DNA from: Roseibium sp. Sym1
GTDB taxonomy: Bacteria; Pseudomonadota; Alphaproteobacteria; Rhizobiales; Stappiaceae
Direction: 5' to 3'
Length of the DNA stretch: 64,000 nt
Assembly: GCF_027359675.1 (NCBI RefSeq)
Contig: NZ_CP114786.1
Location: forward strand, 682,001-746,000
This document shows, one piece after another, positions 8,512 to 16,258 of the stretch. The stretch's first letter is position 1. Each line of letters begins with the position of its first letter. Under the pieces are notes generated by a model, which saw only the letters and a list, made by a program, of their open reading frames with translations, made no database searches and was not told the DNA's origin. The position numbers and the translations under genes were made by a program.

Positions 8512-9512
8512 TCATGTTATTTCTTCGAGGATCCTTAGCAGGTTTGGATCGCCACCCGTTCCTTCAATGTATTCCAGTAGATTGTCGATAATTTCGACTT
8601 TCTGGGATCCCTGACGAACACTGCTTCGCCTCCTGAAGACTGCGCCTCGTAATTTCACTAGCTTTTCCTGTATTACCCGACCGTGCCCTGGCTGTTCAGG
8701 TGTCAAAAACCATGGCTCAACTTCGCGGTAACGCAAAAGCCCTGTAAGTATTAGAAGTGTGTATTTGAGGTCGACCTCGAATGATCTTGTTTCGATTAAC
8801 CTTGCGATGTTTTCAACCGTGTCTTGTGCGATTCGGCCTGCCAACGCGTGGCTCAAGGCTTTTGGGGCGTTCTTGCGCCGAGACAAGGCGTCGCAGAGTG
8901 CACCACGTGTGTCGGCGTTCTGTCTTCGTTCGACCAACAACTCAAATAGTAAACGCAGTTTTTCTGCTGAACTCGTAATACGGGCAGCACCGCGGACAAT
9001 TGTGCGTGCAGAGGCGAGAGCATTGAGAAGTGGGTGAGCTTTTTGGTGAACGTCAGCTTGTAGCGCGTCCAACAATGTTGACTGCAGTTCTTCCGAACAA
9101 AACCCAGTTGCCCAGCCCAAGCAAAGAAGGGCACTGTTGTTTTCAAATGGAGGTGAATCTCCTCGAGAGACTTCCAACACTTCTTCACCAATCCGAGTGA
9201 TAGTATTTTTGAAGCGGTTCTTTTCATCTTCGGTCAGAACATTAGGTAACTCGCCGTCTGTACCAATCGGTCGATAAAAGCCAGAATAGAGTGGCGGTGT
9301 CAGTCGGTGCCTTAGTGCAGCAGCTAATAAACCGATTGAAGTTGTGCCGTTCAGTTCGAACTCAGAAACAGCCTCAAGTAATCCTGTTGTGAAAACATCA
9401 TTTGTCCATAAATCAATATGGCAGGGTTCTATTATCCGGTTCGGTATCTGCGGTCGGTGGAAGTCCTTGTCGAGCTCCTCGATAATTTTTTCCGTACTGC
9501 GCTGATCTGATG
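8512..9512 (-). pseudogene. 5'-truncated unknown helical protein, cut by an IS3-family element
   Basis: The frame is open from the IS boundary at 9512 to the TGA at 8512, about 332 codons. The first plausible internal start, a GTG at 9180, would give 222 residues. The visible protein is almost entirely helical with many Leu/Ala-rich segments (LLDALQADVHQKAHPLLNAL, YTLLILTGLLRYREVEPWF) and looks HEAT-like, but I do not recognise a family. The normal start is missing because the IS lies immediately upstream, and no obvious 5' part is found beyond the IS at 10727-10855. Base composition is clearly lower in GC than in flanking genes, and 8350-8511 is AT-rich, which points to horizontal acquisition. 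Cargo genes of P4-type satellites are often defence genes, but nothing in this protein shows that directly. Confidence 0.6.
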
Positions 9513-9585
9513 TGCCCCCGCTAAATTCCCTCGATTTGGGTTAGAGTTTTCCGCGACGATTTTCCTGGCTGAGGAAGGAGCGGAA

Positions 9586-9855
9586 TTGATGAAGGCATCG
9601 AAGTTTTCTGATGCGCAGAAGGCGTTCATCGTCAAGCGTGGGGAAGAAGGTGTTCCGGTTGCGGAGATCTGCCGTGAAGCTGGCATCAGCCAGGCGACCT
9701 ATTTCAACTGGCGGAAGAAATACGCGGGTTTGATGCCGTCGGAGATGAAGCGTCTTCGGGAGCTTGAGCAGGAGAATGCCCGGCTGAAGAAGATCGTCGC
9801 GGACCTGTCGCTCGACAAGGAGATGCTTCAGGACATTGTCAAACGAAAGCTCTGA
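9586..9855 (+). CDS. IS3-family transposase OrfA
   Basis: 89 residues. The N-terminal helix-turn-helix (FSDAQKAFIVKRGEEGVPVA then ICREAGISQATYFNWRKKYAG) is followed by a leucine-zipper-like segment (MKRLRELEQENARLKKIVAD). This is the standard IS3 OrfA that binds the inverted repeats. The stop lies just after AAACGAAAGCTCTGA; a -1 shift on the A-rich stretch enters the orfB frame (Lys-Ala-Leu-Arg-Pro-Ala), as expected for the programmed frameshift that makes the OrfAB transposase. Confidence 0.92.
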   Translation: MMKASKFSDAQKAFIVKRGEEGVPVAEICREAGISQATYFNWRKKYAGLMPSEMKRLRELEQENARLKKIVADLSLDKEMLQDIVKRKL

Positions 9856-9887
9856 GGCCTGCCCGGAAGAGAACGCTGGTCGACGAG

Positions 9888-10691
9888 ATGCGGTCGGACT
9901 GGTCGGTGTCCATTCGCCGTGCGTGCGCGGTGATCCGGCTTGACCCGACGACCTACCGTTACAGATCCCGTCGGCCCGGCCAGGCCGCTTTGGAACAGCG
10001 TATCAGGGAGATTTGCCAGACGCGCGTCCGGTTCGGTTACCGGCGGGTGCATGTATTGCTGCTTCGGGAAGGCTGGGTGATCAACATGAAGAAAACACGG
10101 CGGATCTACAACGAGTTGGGCCTGCAACTGAGGAACAAGCATCCCAAGCGCCGAGTGAAGGCGAAGCTTCGGGAAGATCGCCAGGAAGCCGTGGGTCCGA
10201 ATGATGTCTGGGCCATGGATTTCGTGCATGATCAGCTCGCAACCGGTCGGAAGATCCGCGTTCTGACGGTGATCGACACGTTCTCCCGCTATGTGCCGGC
10301 GCTTGATCCGCGCTTCAGTTACCGTGGCGAGGATGTGGTGAGAACGCTGGAAACTGTCTGCACCCGGATTGGCTATCCGAAGACGATCCGGGTCGATCAG
10401 GGCTCCGAGTTCATCTCTCGGGATCTCGATCTGTGGGCCTATAGAAGGGGCGTCACGCTTGACTTCTCCAGGCCTGGGAAACCGACGGACAACGCCTTCA
10501 TTGAGGCCTTCAACGGCCGTTTCAGGGCGGAGTGCCTGAATGCACACTGGTTCCTGAGCCTTGCGGATGCGACCGAAAAGTTGGAGGATTGGCGCAAGGA
10601 CTACAATGAACACAGACCTCACGGTGCCATCGGCAACAAAGTGCCGGTGGATCTCATGAAATCAGAACACGCAGCCAGCCCGTGTTCCTGA
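9888..10691 (+). CDS. IS3-family transposase OrfB (DDE integrase domain)
   Basis: 267 residues from ATG 9888. The frame is open upstream to overlap orfA at about 9846, so the functional product is probably an OrfAB fusion made by a -1 frameshift. An HTH_21-like region precedes the rve integrase core. The catalytic DDE residues can be placed in DVWAMDFVHD, RVDQGSEF and NAFIEAFNGRFRAECLN. The sequence appears intact, so this copy may still be active. It sits inside the tRNA-Leu island and disrupts the unknown helical gene to its left. Confidence 0.92.
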   Translation: MRSDWSVSIRRACAVIRLDPTTYRYRSRRPGQAALEQRIREICQTRVRFGYRRVHVLLLREGWVINMKKTRRIYNELGLQLRNKHPKRRVKAKLREDRQEAVGPNDVWAMDFVHDQLATGRKIRVLTVIDTFSRYVPALDPRFSYRGEDVVRTLETVCTRIGYPKTIRVDQGSEFISRDLDLWAYRRGVTLDFSRPGKPTDNAFIEAFNGRFRAECLNAHWFLSLADATEKLEDWRKDYNEHRPHGAIGNKVPVDLMKSEHAASPCS

Positions 10692-10855
10692 TTTGGTCCG
10701 GAAAACTCTAGCCCTTCCTGGGGGCACGTTGGGTAGCACTCCAATCAACCAAAGGACTCTGCGCTAAACCGGAAGAAACTCGGGTCTCAGGTCAGAGAAC
10801 TTGGATTATGTCACGTATTCAATCTTAGAAACCAATACTATTCAGAATCGTACGA

Positions 10856-12064
10856 CTACGGTCGATCTTCAATATGCCGAAGTGCTTCGATTTCTGTCGC
10901 CCACCATTCCGCCATCCGCACGCGCTCATCCCAATAAGCCGCACGATGATAGGCACGACGTACTTCGTCGGCCCCAACATGACCTAACTCTGCCTCGATT
11001 GCGTCCGGATTCCACTTGCCGCTCTCGTTCAGCAAGGTAGACGCCGTCGCCCGGAAGCCATGGGAAGTCATTTCCTCCTTGGTGAAGCCCATCCGGCGCA
11101 AGGCGGCATTTAAGGTGTTTTCGCTGATCGGTCGCTTTGGAGATGAAACGGACGGGAAGACAAGCGGGCGGCTTCCGGTCAACTGGTGCAAGTCCTGAAG
11201 GATTTCGACTGCGGCGCCTGGAAGGGGCTTCTTGTGCTCCCGGCGCATCTTGGTTCGTGGCGCAGGGATCGTCCAGGTGGCCTTTGCCAGATCGAATTCG
11301 GTCCACTCAGCGAGACGAAGTTCGCCGGGCCGCGGATAGAGAAGCGCCATCAACTTGAGCGCGGCGCGGGTCTCGTAGGAGCCTTCGTAGTCCCAGATGC
11401 AACGAATGAGGCCTGCCAGGCGTTGCCAGTCGATGATCGCAGCCCGATGGTTCACCTTCGGTGCCGTCAACGCCCCCTTGAGGCCGAAGGTTGGATCGTT
11501 CTCCGCACGGGCTGTGGCAATGGCAAACCGGAACACCTGCCCGACCGTGGCCCTGAGCCTTCGCGCGGTTTCGTAATTTCCCTGCGCTTCCACCTTGCGA
11601 AGCACGGCGAGAATTTCGGGCGCGGTGATGTCCTTGATAGGGCGCCGCTCAAGAGCCGGTCGCGCAAGGCTGAGCACCCACTGTTTCTTGTCGAGCGTCG
11701 TCTTGGCCCTGCCCTCGCGGGTTTCCTTTTTCAGAAGCTCATCGGCAATCGCGCCGAATGTGTTCCCGTGCGCAACCTTGGCTACGGCTTTTTCGACTTT
11801 CTGTTGCTGAGACGGATCGATACCAGCAACCAGTTGGCCTTTTGCCAAATCGCGTTTCTGGCGGGCAACGGCGAGGGAAACATGAGGATAGGCACCCAGT
11901 GCCAACGTCTTCTGACTGCCCGCAAACCTGTAGGAGAATCGCCACAGCCTGGAGCCGTTCGGTGTCAGCAACAGGTGTAAACCCGCACCATCGCTCACCT
12001 TTTTGGGTTTTTCAGGCGTCTTGAGACTGCGGATTTGCCGGTCAGTCAAAGGCATTTCTGGCAC
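10856..12064 (-). CDS. P4-type tyrosine integrase
   Basis: 402 residues. The N-terminal DUF4102-like DNA-binding domain (LTDRQIRSLKTPEKPKKVSD, GAYPHVSLAVARQKRD) is followed by a SAM-like core-binding domain and the tyrosine recombinase catalytic domain. Catalytic residues can be assigned: Arg in YPRPGELRLAEW, His and Arg in SHGFRATAST, His in ELGHVG, and the nucleophilic Tyr in HRAAYWDERVRM. It lies 200 bp from the 3' end of tRNA-Leu and reads away from it, the usual layout of an integrase with its attachment site. It appears full length and functional and defines the island 8234-12280. Confidence 0.95.
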   Translation of the reverse strand: MPEMPLTDRQIRSLKTPEKPKKVSDGAGLHLLLTPNGSRLWRFSYRFAGSQKTLALGAYPHVSLAVARQKRDLAKGQLVAGIDPSQQQKVEKAVAKVAHGNTFGAIADELLKKETREGRAKTTLDKKQWVLSLARPALERRPIKDITAPEILAVLRKVEAQGNYETARRLRATVGQVFRFAIATARAENDPTFGLKGALTAPKVNHRAAIIDWQRLAGLIRCIWDYEGSYETRAALKLMALLYPRPGELRLAEWTEFDLAKATWTIPAPRTKMRREHKKPLPGAAVEILQDLHQLTGSRPLVFPSVSSPKRPISENTLNAALRRMGFTKEEMTSHGFRATASTLLNESGKWNPDAIEAELGHVGADEVRRAYHRAAYWDERVRMAEWWATEIEALRHIEDRP

Positions 12065-12162
12065 CTCATACCAACAATCGCGGCTTCAGGTACCAACAAT
12101 TGCGGCCGGTTCGAGGGTGGATGCCAACAAATATACCAACAAATGCGCCGGATACCAACAAA

Positions 12163-12280
12163 CCCCATCGGACGACACCGGACGCCAGAAACAAAAAAAG
12201 CCCCGGCGAACCGGAGCTTTTTTGGAGTGTTTCGGACCTTGGCAGTTTGTCCAAAACCGGAATTTGGTGCCCAGGAGAGG
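12163..12280. repeat. Right att-like repeat overlapping the 3' end of tRNA-Leu
   Basis: 118 bp matching 8234-8350, including the T-arm/acceptor end of the tRNA, its CCA and the downstream terminator. This end keeps the intact tRNA gene. The crossover probably occurred within the tRNA 3' end. Confidence 0.85.
12193..12223 (-). terminator. Rho-independent terminator after tRNA-Leu
   Basis: AGCTCCGG-TTCG-CCGGGGCT hairpin with seven T on the minus strand, about 45 nt beyond the tRNA CCA. Confidence 0.85.
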
Positions 12281-12351
12281 ACTCGAACCTCCACGCCCTT
12301 GCGAGCACTAGCACCTGAAGCTAGCGCGTCTACCAATTCCGCCACCTGGGC
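12265..12351 (-). tRNA. tRNA-Leu(CAG)
   Basis: 87 nt including an encoded CCA. Acceptor GCCCAGG pairs with CCTGGGC. The anticodon stem CTAGC/GCTAG encloses loop TTCAGGT with anticodon CAG, and a long variable arm (TGCTCGCAAGGGCG) is typical of tRNA-Leu. The T-loop is GGTTCGAGTCC. Its 3' end is the attachment site of the adjacent integrative element. Confidence 0.97.
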
Positions 12352-12530
12352 TGTGAGGGGGGCTTGTAAGGGTGGGGCTGGCCCTTGTCAATCACTCTGT
12401 GCGACTTTTTTTGTTCATTCACACCAAGCCCTTCACAGGCCTGCCGCAAAGGGCTAAGAAACACCGGACGGGGCGGGCCGATTTGGTGCGGCCGCCTCCC
12501 CTTTTGGACGCGACAGAAGGCATTTTCACG

Positions 12531-13502
12531 ATGTCCACAGCACTCAACGGCAAACTCGTCACGGTATTCGGCGCATCCGGCTTTCTCGGCCGCCATATCG
12601 TCCAGGCCCTGGCCCGGCGCGGCTACCGCGTGCGCGCCGCCGTGCGCCGGCCCGACCTTGCCACCCACCTGCAGCCGCTCGGCGCGCCCGGACAGATCAT
12701 GCCGGTGCAGGCGAACCTGCGCTACCGCTGGTCCGTCGACCGGGCCGTGATCGGCGCAGATGCCGTCGTCAATGCCGTCGGCATCCTGGCGCCCTCGGGC
12801 AAGCAGAGCTTCGACGCGGTCCAGGCCTTCGGCCCGCGCGCCATCGCCGAGGCCGCCCGCGCCGCCGGTCTCGACCGGGTGACGCATATTTCCGCCATCG
12901 GCGCGAACCCTGACAGCACGTCCGCCTATGCCCGCTCCAAGGCGGCCGGCGAGGCCGGCATCCTGGAGACGCTGCCGGACAGCGTGATCCTGCGCCCGTC
13001 GATCGTGTTCGGCCCGGAAGACGATTTCTTCAACAAGTTCGCCGACATGGCGCGGTTCGCGCCGGTGCTGCCGCTGCTTGGCGGCGGTGACAGCAAGTTC
13101 CAGCCGGTCTATGTCTGCGATGTCGCCGAAAGCGTCGCCCGCGCCGTCGACGGCGACCTCAAGCCCGGCATCTATGAACTCGGTGGTCCGGAGATCAAGA
13201 GCTTCCGCGACTGCCTTGAGGACATGCTGGCGGTCACGCGGCGCAAGCGCACCCTGCTGCCGATCCCCTTCCCGGTCGCATCGGCCATGGGCAAGGTGTT
13301 CCAGCTGTTCCCGATGGCGCCGTTCACCGCCGACCAGGTGGAGCTTTTGAAGACCGACAACGTGGTCTCCGAGGCTGCCAGGAAAGACGGCCGCACGCTG
13401 GAAGGCATCGGCATCAAGCCGGCAACGCTCGCCGCCGTGCTGCCGACCTACCTGGAGCGCTACCGCGAACACGGCCAGTACGACGCCCACCGGCCGGCGT
13501 AA
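12531..13502 (+). CDS. Complex I NDUFA9-subunit-like NAD(P)-binding protein (atypical SDR)
   Basis: 323 residues from ATG 12531; the frame is open further upstream but homology-like sequence begins here. The N-terminal Rossmann motif TVFGASGFLGRHIVQAL binds NAD(P). The rest follows the NDUFA9/atypical short-chain dehydrogenase pattern (HISAIGAN, SKAAGEAGILE, ILRPSIVFGPEDDFFNKF). The bacterial homologues are usually annotated as complex I NDUFA9 family proteins, although a role in bacterial complex I is not established. It could alternatively act in quinone or isoprenoid metabolism. A strong terminator follows, so it is monocistronic. Confidence 0.88.
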   Translation: MSTALNGKLVTVFGASGFLGRHIVQALARRGYRVRAAVRRPDLATHLQPLGAPGQIMPVQANLRYRWSVDRAVIGADAVVNAVGILAPSGKQSFDAVQAFGPRAIAEAARAAGLDRVTHISAIGANPDSTSAYARSKAAGEAGILETLPDSVILRPSIVFGPEDDFFNKFADMARFAPVLPLLGGGDSKFQPVYVCDVAESVARAVDGDLKPGIYELGGPEIKSFRDCLEDMLAVTRRKRTLLPIPFPVASAMGKVFQLFPMAPFTADQVELLKTDNVVSEAARKDGRTLEGIGIKPATLAAVLPTYLERYREHGQYDAHRPA

Positions 13503-13525
13503 GCATCTGCGGAGCGGCATTCGAG

Positions 13526-13553
13526 AAGGCGGGTCCCCGGGCCCGCCTTTTTC
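13526..13553 (+). terminator. Rho-independent terminator
   Basis: GGCGGG/CCCGCC stem followed by five T, 25 bp after the NDUFA9-like gene. Confidence 0.85.
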
Positions 13554-13591
13554 ATGTCCGGCCGGCTCAGCGTCGTTTTCCGGTGCGTGGC

Positions 13592-13752
13592 TTGTGGCCG
13601 GATCCTTCGAGACGCGCGCGAACGCGCTCCTCAGGATGACGCGTCAGGAAGGGCAGGCGAGGTGCGGAAGACACAAACGACCTGATTCAGACACACAGAC
13701 GGCGTCATCCTGAGGAGCCGCGCGAGCGGCGTCTCGAAGGATCCGGCCACAA
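13592..13752. repeat. Intergenic inverted-repeat element, family B
   Basis: Two 50-bp arms, 13592-13641 and 13703-13752, are near-perfect inverted copies (TTGTGGCCGGATCCTTCGAG to CTCAGGATGACG and its complement) separated by 61 bp. It resembles palindromic intergenic repeats common in Rhizobiales genomes. No coding content is seen. Confidence 0.85.
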
Positions 13753-13798
13753 GGTTCGGCTGGGCTGAGGCGATGAATGCGCGTCCTTTTTTTCGTTT

Positions 13799-13878
13799 TT
13801 GTGCTCGCTTTCGCTCGCGCTGATGCGCCGGGTTCCGGATCGGCGTGCAGCCGTGCTGCACTTGTCCGGAATGATGGG
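13799..13878. repeat. Intergenic repeat, family A (single arm)
   Basis: Shares TTGTGCTCGC, GGGTTCCGGAT and TGCTGCACTTGTCCGGAATG with 17318-17487 and 22784-22967. Only one arm of the palindromic unit is present here. Confidence 0.75.
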
Positions 13879-13975
13879 TGGCGGAGGCTCGGCCCCTCGT
13901 TTCCCACAGCTTTTGATTGCCGCATCCCCTGCCTTCACCTATCGTCACTTCTTCGGAGGGGAGCGGGAGGTTTCG

Positions 13976-15235
13976 ATGACGTTTCTTGCCAAGGTCACGC
14001 TGCTGTTCGTGGTGTTTGTCGATCTGCTCGGCCAGGGGCTGGTGTTTCCGATCCTGAACAGCCTGATCATGGAGCCCGGCACAGGTCTCCTGGTGAAGGA
14101 CACCAGCGAGGCGATGCGCCATTTCGACTATGGCCTGATCATCGGTGTGTTCTTCCTGTGCTGGTTCTTCGGCGCGCCCTATATTTCCAAGCTTTCCGAC
14201 GTGATCGGCCGCAAGAAGGCGATCCTGATCTGCCTGTTCGGCGCGCTTTTCGGCTACGGGCTGACCATCGCCGCGCTCTATCTCAACAGTTTCGTTCTGA
14301 TGATCCTGGGGCGGGCGATCACCGGGCTGACGGCGGGCAACCAGCCGATTGCCCAGGCGGCGATGATCGACGGCAGTGTCGACGACGAGGACCGCAACCG
14401 CAACATGGGCTACATCATCACCGGGGTCAGTTTCGGCCTGGTCGGCGGCCCCCTGCTCGGCGGGCTCCTGTCCGATCCCGTCCTGATCGGCGATGTCGCC
14501 AGCATCAAGCTGCCGTTCTATGCCTGTTTCGTGCTGGTGGCGATCGCGATTCTGCTGGTGGTCTTCACCTTCCGCGACCGGCACGACGCCGAGGAGACGG
14601 GCGAGTTCCGGTTCCGGCCGGCCGAGATCTTCGAACTGCTGTGGCGGATCACCAAATATCCCAAGGTGATGCGGCTGACCATGGTGTTCTTCTTCTTCCA
14701 CGTCGCCAACCTGTCCTTCTACATCTTCGTCGACAATTACCTGACCAGCCGCTTCGGCTACGGCACGCTCGGCGGTTCCATGGTGATGCTGACCATCGGT
14801 GTCGCGCTGGCCTTTTCCAGCACCTTCCTCGTGGTGCCGGCGCAGAAGCGCTTCAGCAAGGAGGCGATCCTGGGGATGACCTTTGTCGTCTGGGCCCTGT
14901 CGGCGGCTGCCTTCGTGGCCGCGCCTGAGGCCTGGATGGTCTACCTGCCGGTGTTCTGTTTCTATTTCGCCTTCGGCATTGCCTACCCGACCTTCCTGGG
15001 GCTCTATTCTGCGGCCGTCGGCGACGAGGAGCAGGGCTGGGTGATGGGGGTGGCCATTGCCGTGTTCACGCTGGTTGCCGGGGTGATCTCGCTTCTGGGC
15101 GGCGAGCTGATCGGGCTCGACCTGGACCTGCCCTTCTACGGCGTCATCATCGCCGCCGTGATCGCGCTGGTGGTGATGTTCCTGGCGTGGAACAAGCCGG
15201 AGATCAAGGCACTGACGCGCCGCAACGCGGGGTGA
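13976..15235 (+). CDS. Major facilitator superfamily transporter (TetA-like)
   Basis: 419 residues from ATG 13976, preceded by GGGAGG; upstream codons in the same frame fall in repeat DNA and are unlikely to be translated. About twelve hydrophobic segments are seen. The loop 2-3 signature is SDVIGRKKAI. A GRAITGLTAGNQPIAQA motif in helix 5 is typical of drug/H+ antiporters related to TetA. A charged central loop (RDRHDAEETGEFRFR) splits the two six-helix halves. Likely an inner-membrane exporter; the substrate is unknown. It stands alone between repeat elements. Confidence 0.9.
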   Translation: MTFLAKVTLLFVVFVDLLGQGLVFPILNSLIMEPGTGLLVKDTSEAMRHFDYGLIIGVFFLCWFFGAPYISKLSDVIGRKKAILICLFGALFGYGLTIAALYLNSFVLMILGRAITGLTAGNQPIAQAAMIDGSVDDEDRNRNMGYIITGVSFGLVGGPLLGGLLSDPVLIGDVASIKLPFYACFVLVAIAILLVVFTFRDRHDAEETGEFRFRPAEIFELLWRITKYPKVMRLTMVFFFFHVANLSFYIFVDNYLTSRFGYGTLGGSMVMLTIGVALAFSSTFLVVPAQKRFSKEAILGMTFVVWALSAAAFVAAPEAWMVYLPVFCFYFAFGIAYPTFLGLYSAAVGDEEQGWVMGVAIAVFTLVAGVISLLGGELIGLDLDLPFYGVIIAAVIALVVMFLAWNKPEIKALTRRNAG

Positions 15236-15290
15236 CGCTTCAGCACAATCGCCTTTCGTGGGCAAAGCAAAGACGGATGGCAGGGGTGAA

Positions 15291-15402
15291 CTCCCTCTCC
15301 CATCGGGAGAGGGATGGGGTGAGGGAGCAAACGTTCGAACAATCCGGAGGGGTCTGTCCCCTCACCCGGACCTTCGGTCCGACCTCTCCCACTGGGAGAG
15401 GT
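15291..15402. repeat. Intergenic palindromic repeat, family C
   Basis: CCTCTCCCATCGGGAGAGG hairpin, then GGGGTGAGGG facing CCCCTCACCC, and a final CCTCTCCCACTGGGAGAGG hairpin. This is an ordered set of nested palindromes of the kind scattered between genes in many proteobacteria. It lies just after the MFS gene. Confidence 0.8.
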
Positions 15403-15517
15403 TATTTTGGATGATGTCGGCGATAGTCAGCCAAATACTGCTTACCAACCCGCCCATTGGAACGGGGCGCAAGTGGTTCGTTCGGGAATGACGATTGAAA
15501 GTTTGGTCTCAAAGGCA

Positions 15518-15551
15518 AACCGCCCGTCCCAGGGGCAGGACGGGCGGTTTT
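15518..15551 (+). terminator. Rho-independent terminator-like hairpin
   Basis: AACCGCCCGTCC/GGACGGGCGGTT stem followed by TT. It is nearly symmetric and could work in both directions. It is 280 bp beyond the MFS gene with repeat C between them. Confidence 0.75.
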
Positions 15552-15902
15552 GTTCCGGAGCGGGAGGACAGACGGGAAGGGCCGTCACTTGGCGGCGGCG
15601 ATCAGCCCTTCCAGCGGCCCGCACCGGAACGGTCCCAGACTGTAGTGACACTTTATCGATTGGCAGCGCCGCCCGATAACCGGGTCCATTCAAGGAGCAT
15701 GGAGGACGGACATGCGGGGCATATTCGACGACATGCGACGCAGGAGGGGCCCAGTTATCGGGCGGCCCCTTCGGGGTTGGGCCAGGATCGCTCCTGAAGA
15801 CGTTGGAAATGCTTGAAAGTGCACTGCACTTCCTTGCGCTTTCCGCCTTTTCAGGAACGATCCTGACTCCAACGATGCCAGTCGTTTAAGTGCCTCTACA
15901 GT
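15552..15902. other. Intergenic region with a perfect 13-bp inverted repeat
   Basis: About 350 bp without a confident gene. It holds the inverted repeat GCCGCCCGATAAC (15668-15680) and GTTATCGGGCGGC (15754-15766). Between and beyond them, an ATG at 15712 opens a 34-codon, Arg-rich reading frame ending at 15816, which I cannot support as a gene. Confidence 0.5.
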
Positions 15903-16106
15903 CTAGGTCATTTCGCGGTAGCCGTCGGGCGTGCGCATCAGGCCGATGTCGCGAAGGTCATCATCGTTCAGGCAAGACAGAGCCCGGTCAGTTGCCCTGC
16001 GCCGATGATACTTGCGGAGCCCGGCGACACATGCGCGAAGGACAGAAAGCAACAGGCTGCGGCTGTTTGCACGGCTGCGAAAAACGGTATCGATCTCAAC
16101 GCTCAT
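15903..16106 (-). CDS. DUF1127 domain small protein
   Basis: 67 residues. AGGAGA lies seven bases before ATG 16106. The C-terminal half matches the DUF1127/YjiS pattern (HRRRATDRALSCLNDDDLRD followed by IGLMR). Small Arg-rich DUF1127 proteins of Alphaproteobacteria have been linked to RNA binding and to phosphate or carbon metabolism. The gene is divergent from the WYL regulator, with 152 bp between starts. Confidence 0.85.
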   Translation of the reverse strand: MSVEIDTVFRSRANSRSLLLSVLRACVAGLRKYHRRRATDRALSCLNDDDLRDIGLMRTPDGYREMT

Positions 16107-16258
16107 CTCACTTCTCCTGGGGGACGTTCAAACGTCCGGTTCGCTGGGGACGAGACAAAGATGACAGGTCAATCCTGACAGCTGTGAGTCAGGTTTGATC
16201 CCGTTCTGTTCACGGGATATGATTTTTTTTCGAACCACCCGATTTTGAGTCGCGATTC

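Larger units (their letters stand above)
9513..10726 (+). mobile_element. IS3-family insertion sequence (IS407-like group)
   Basis: About 1214 bp. The ends are TGCCCCC on the left and GGGGGCA on the right, with further shared sequence (TAGAGTTTTCC near 9541-9551 matching the complement at 10700-10710). It carries two overlapping-frame genes, orfA and orfB, in IS3 order. I see no matching 3-4 bp target duplication: the flanks are ATG and CGT. The copy may therefore have moved by recombination or lost flanking DNA. Confidence 0.85.
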
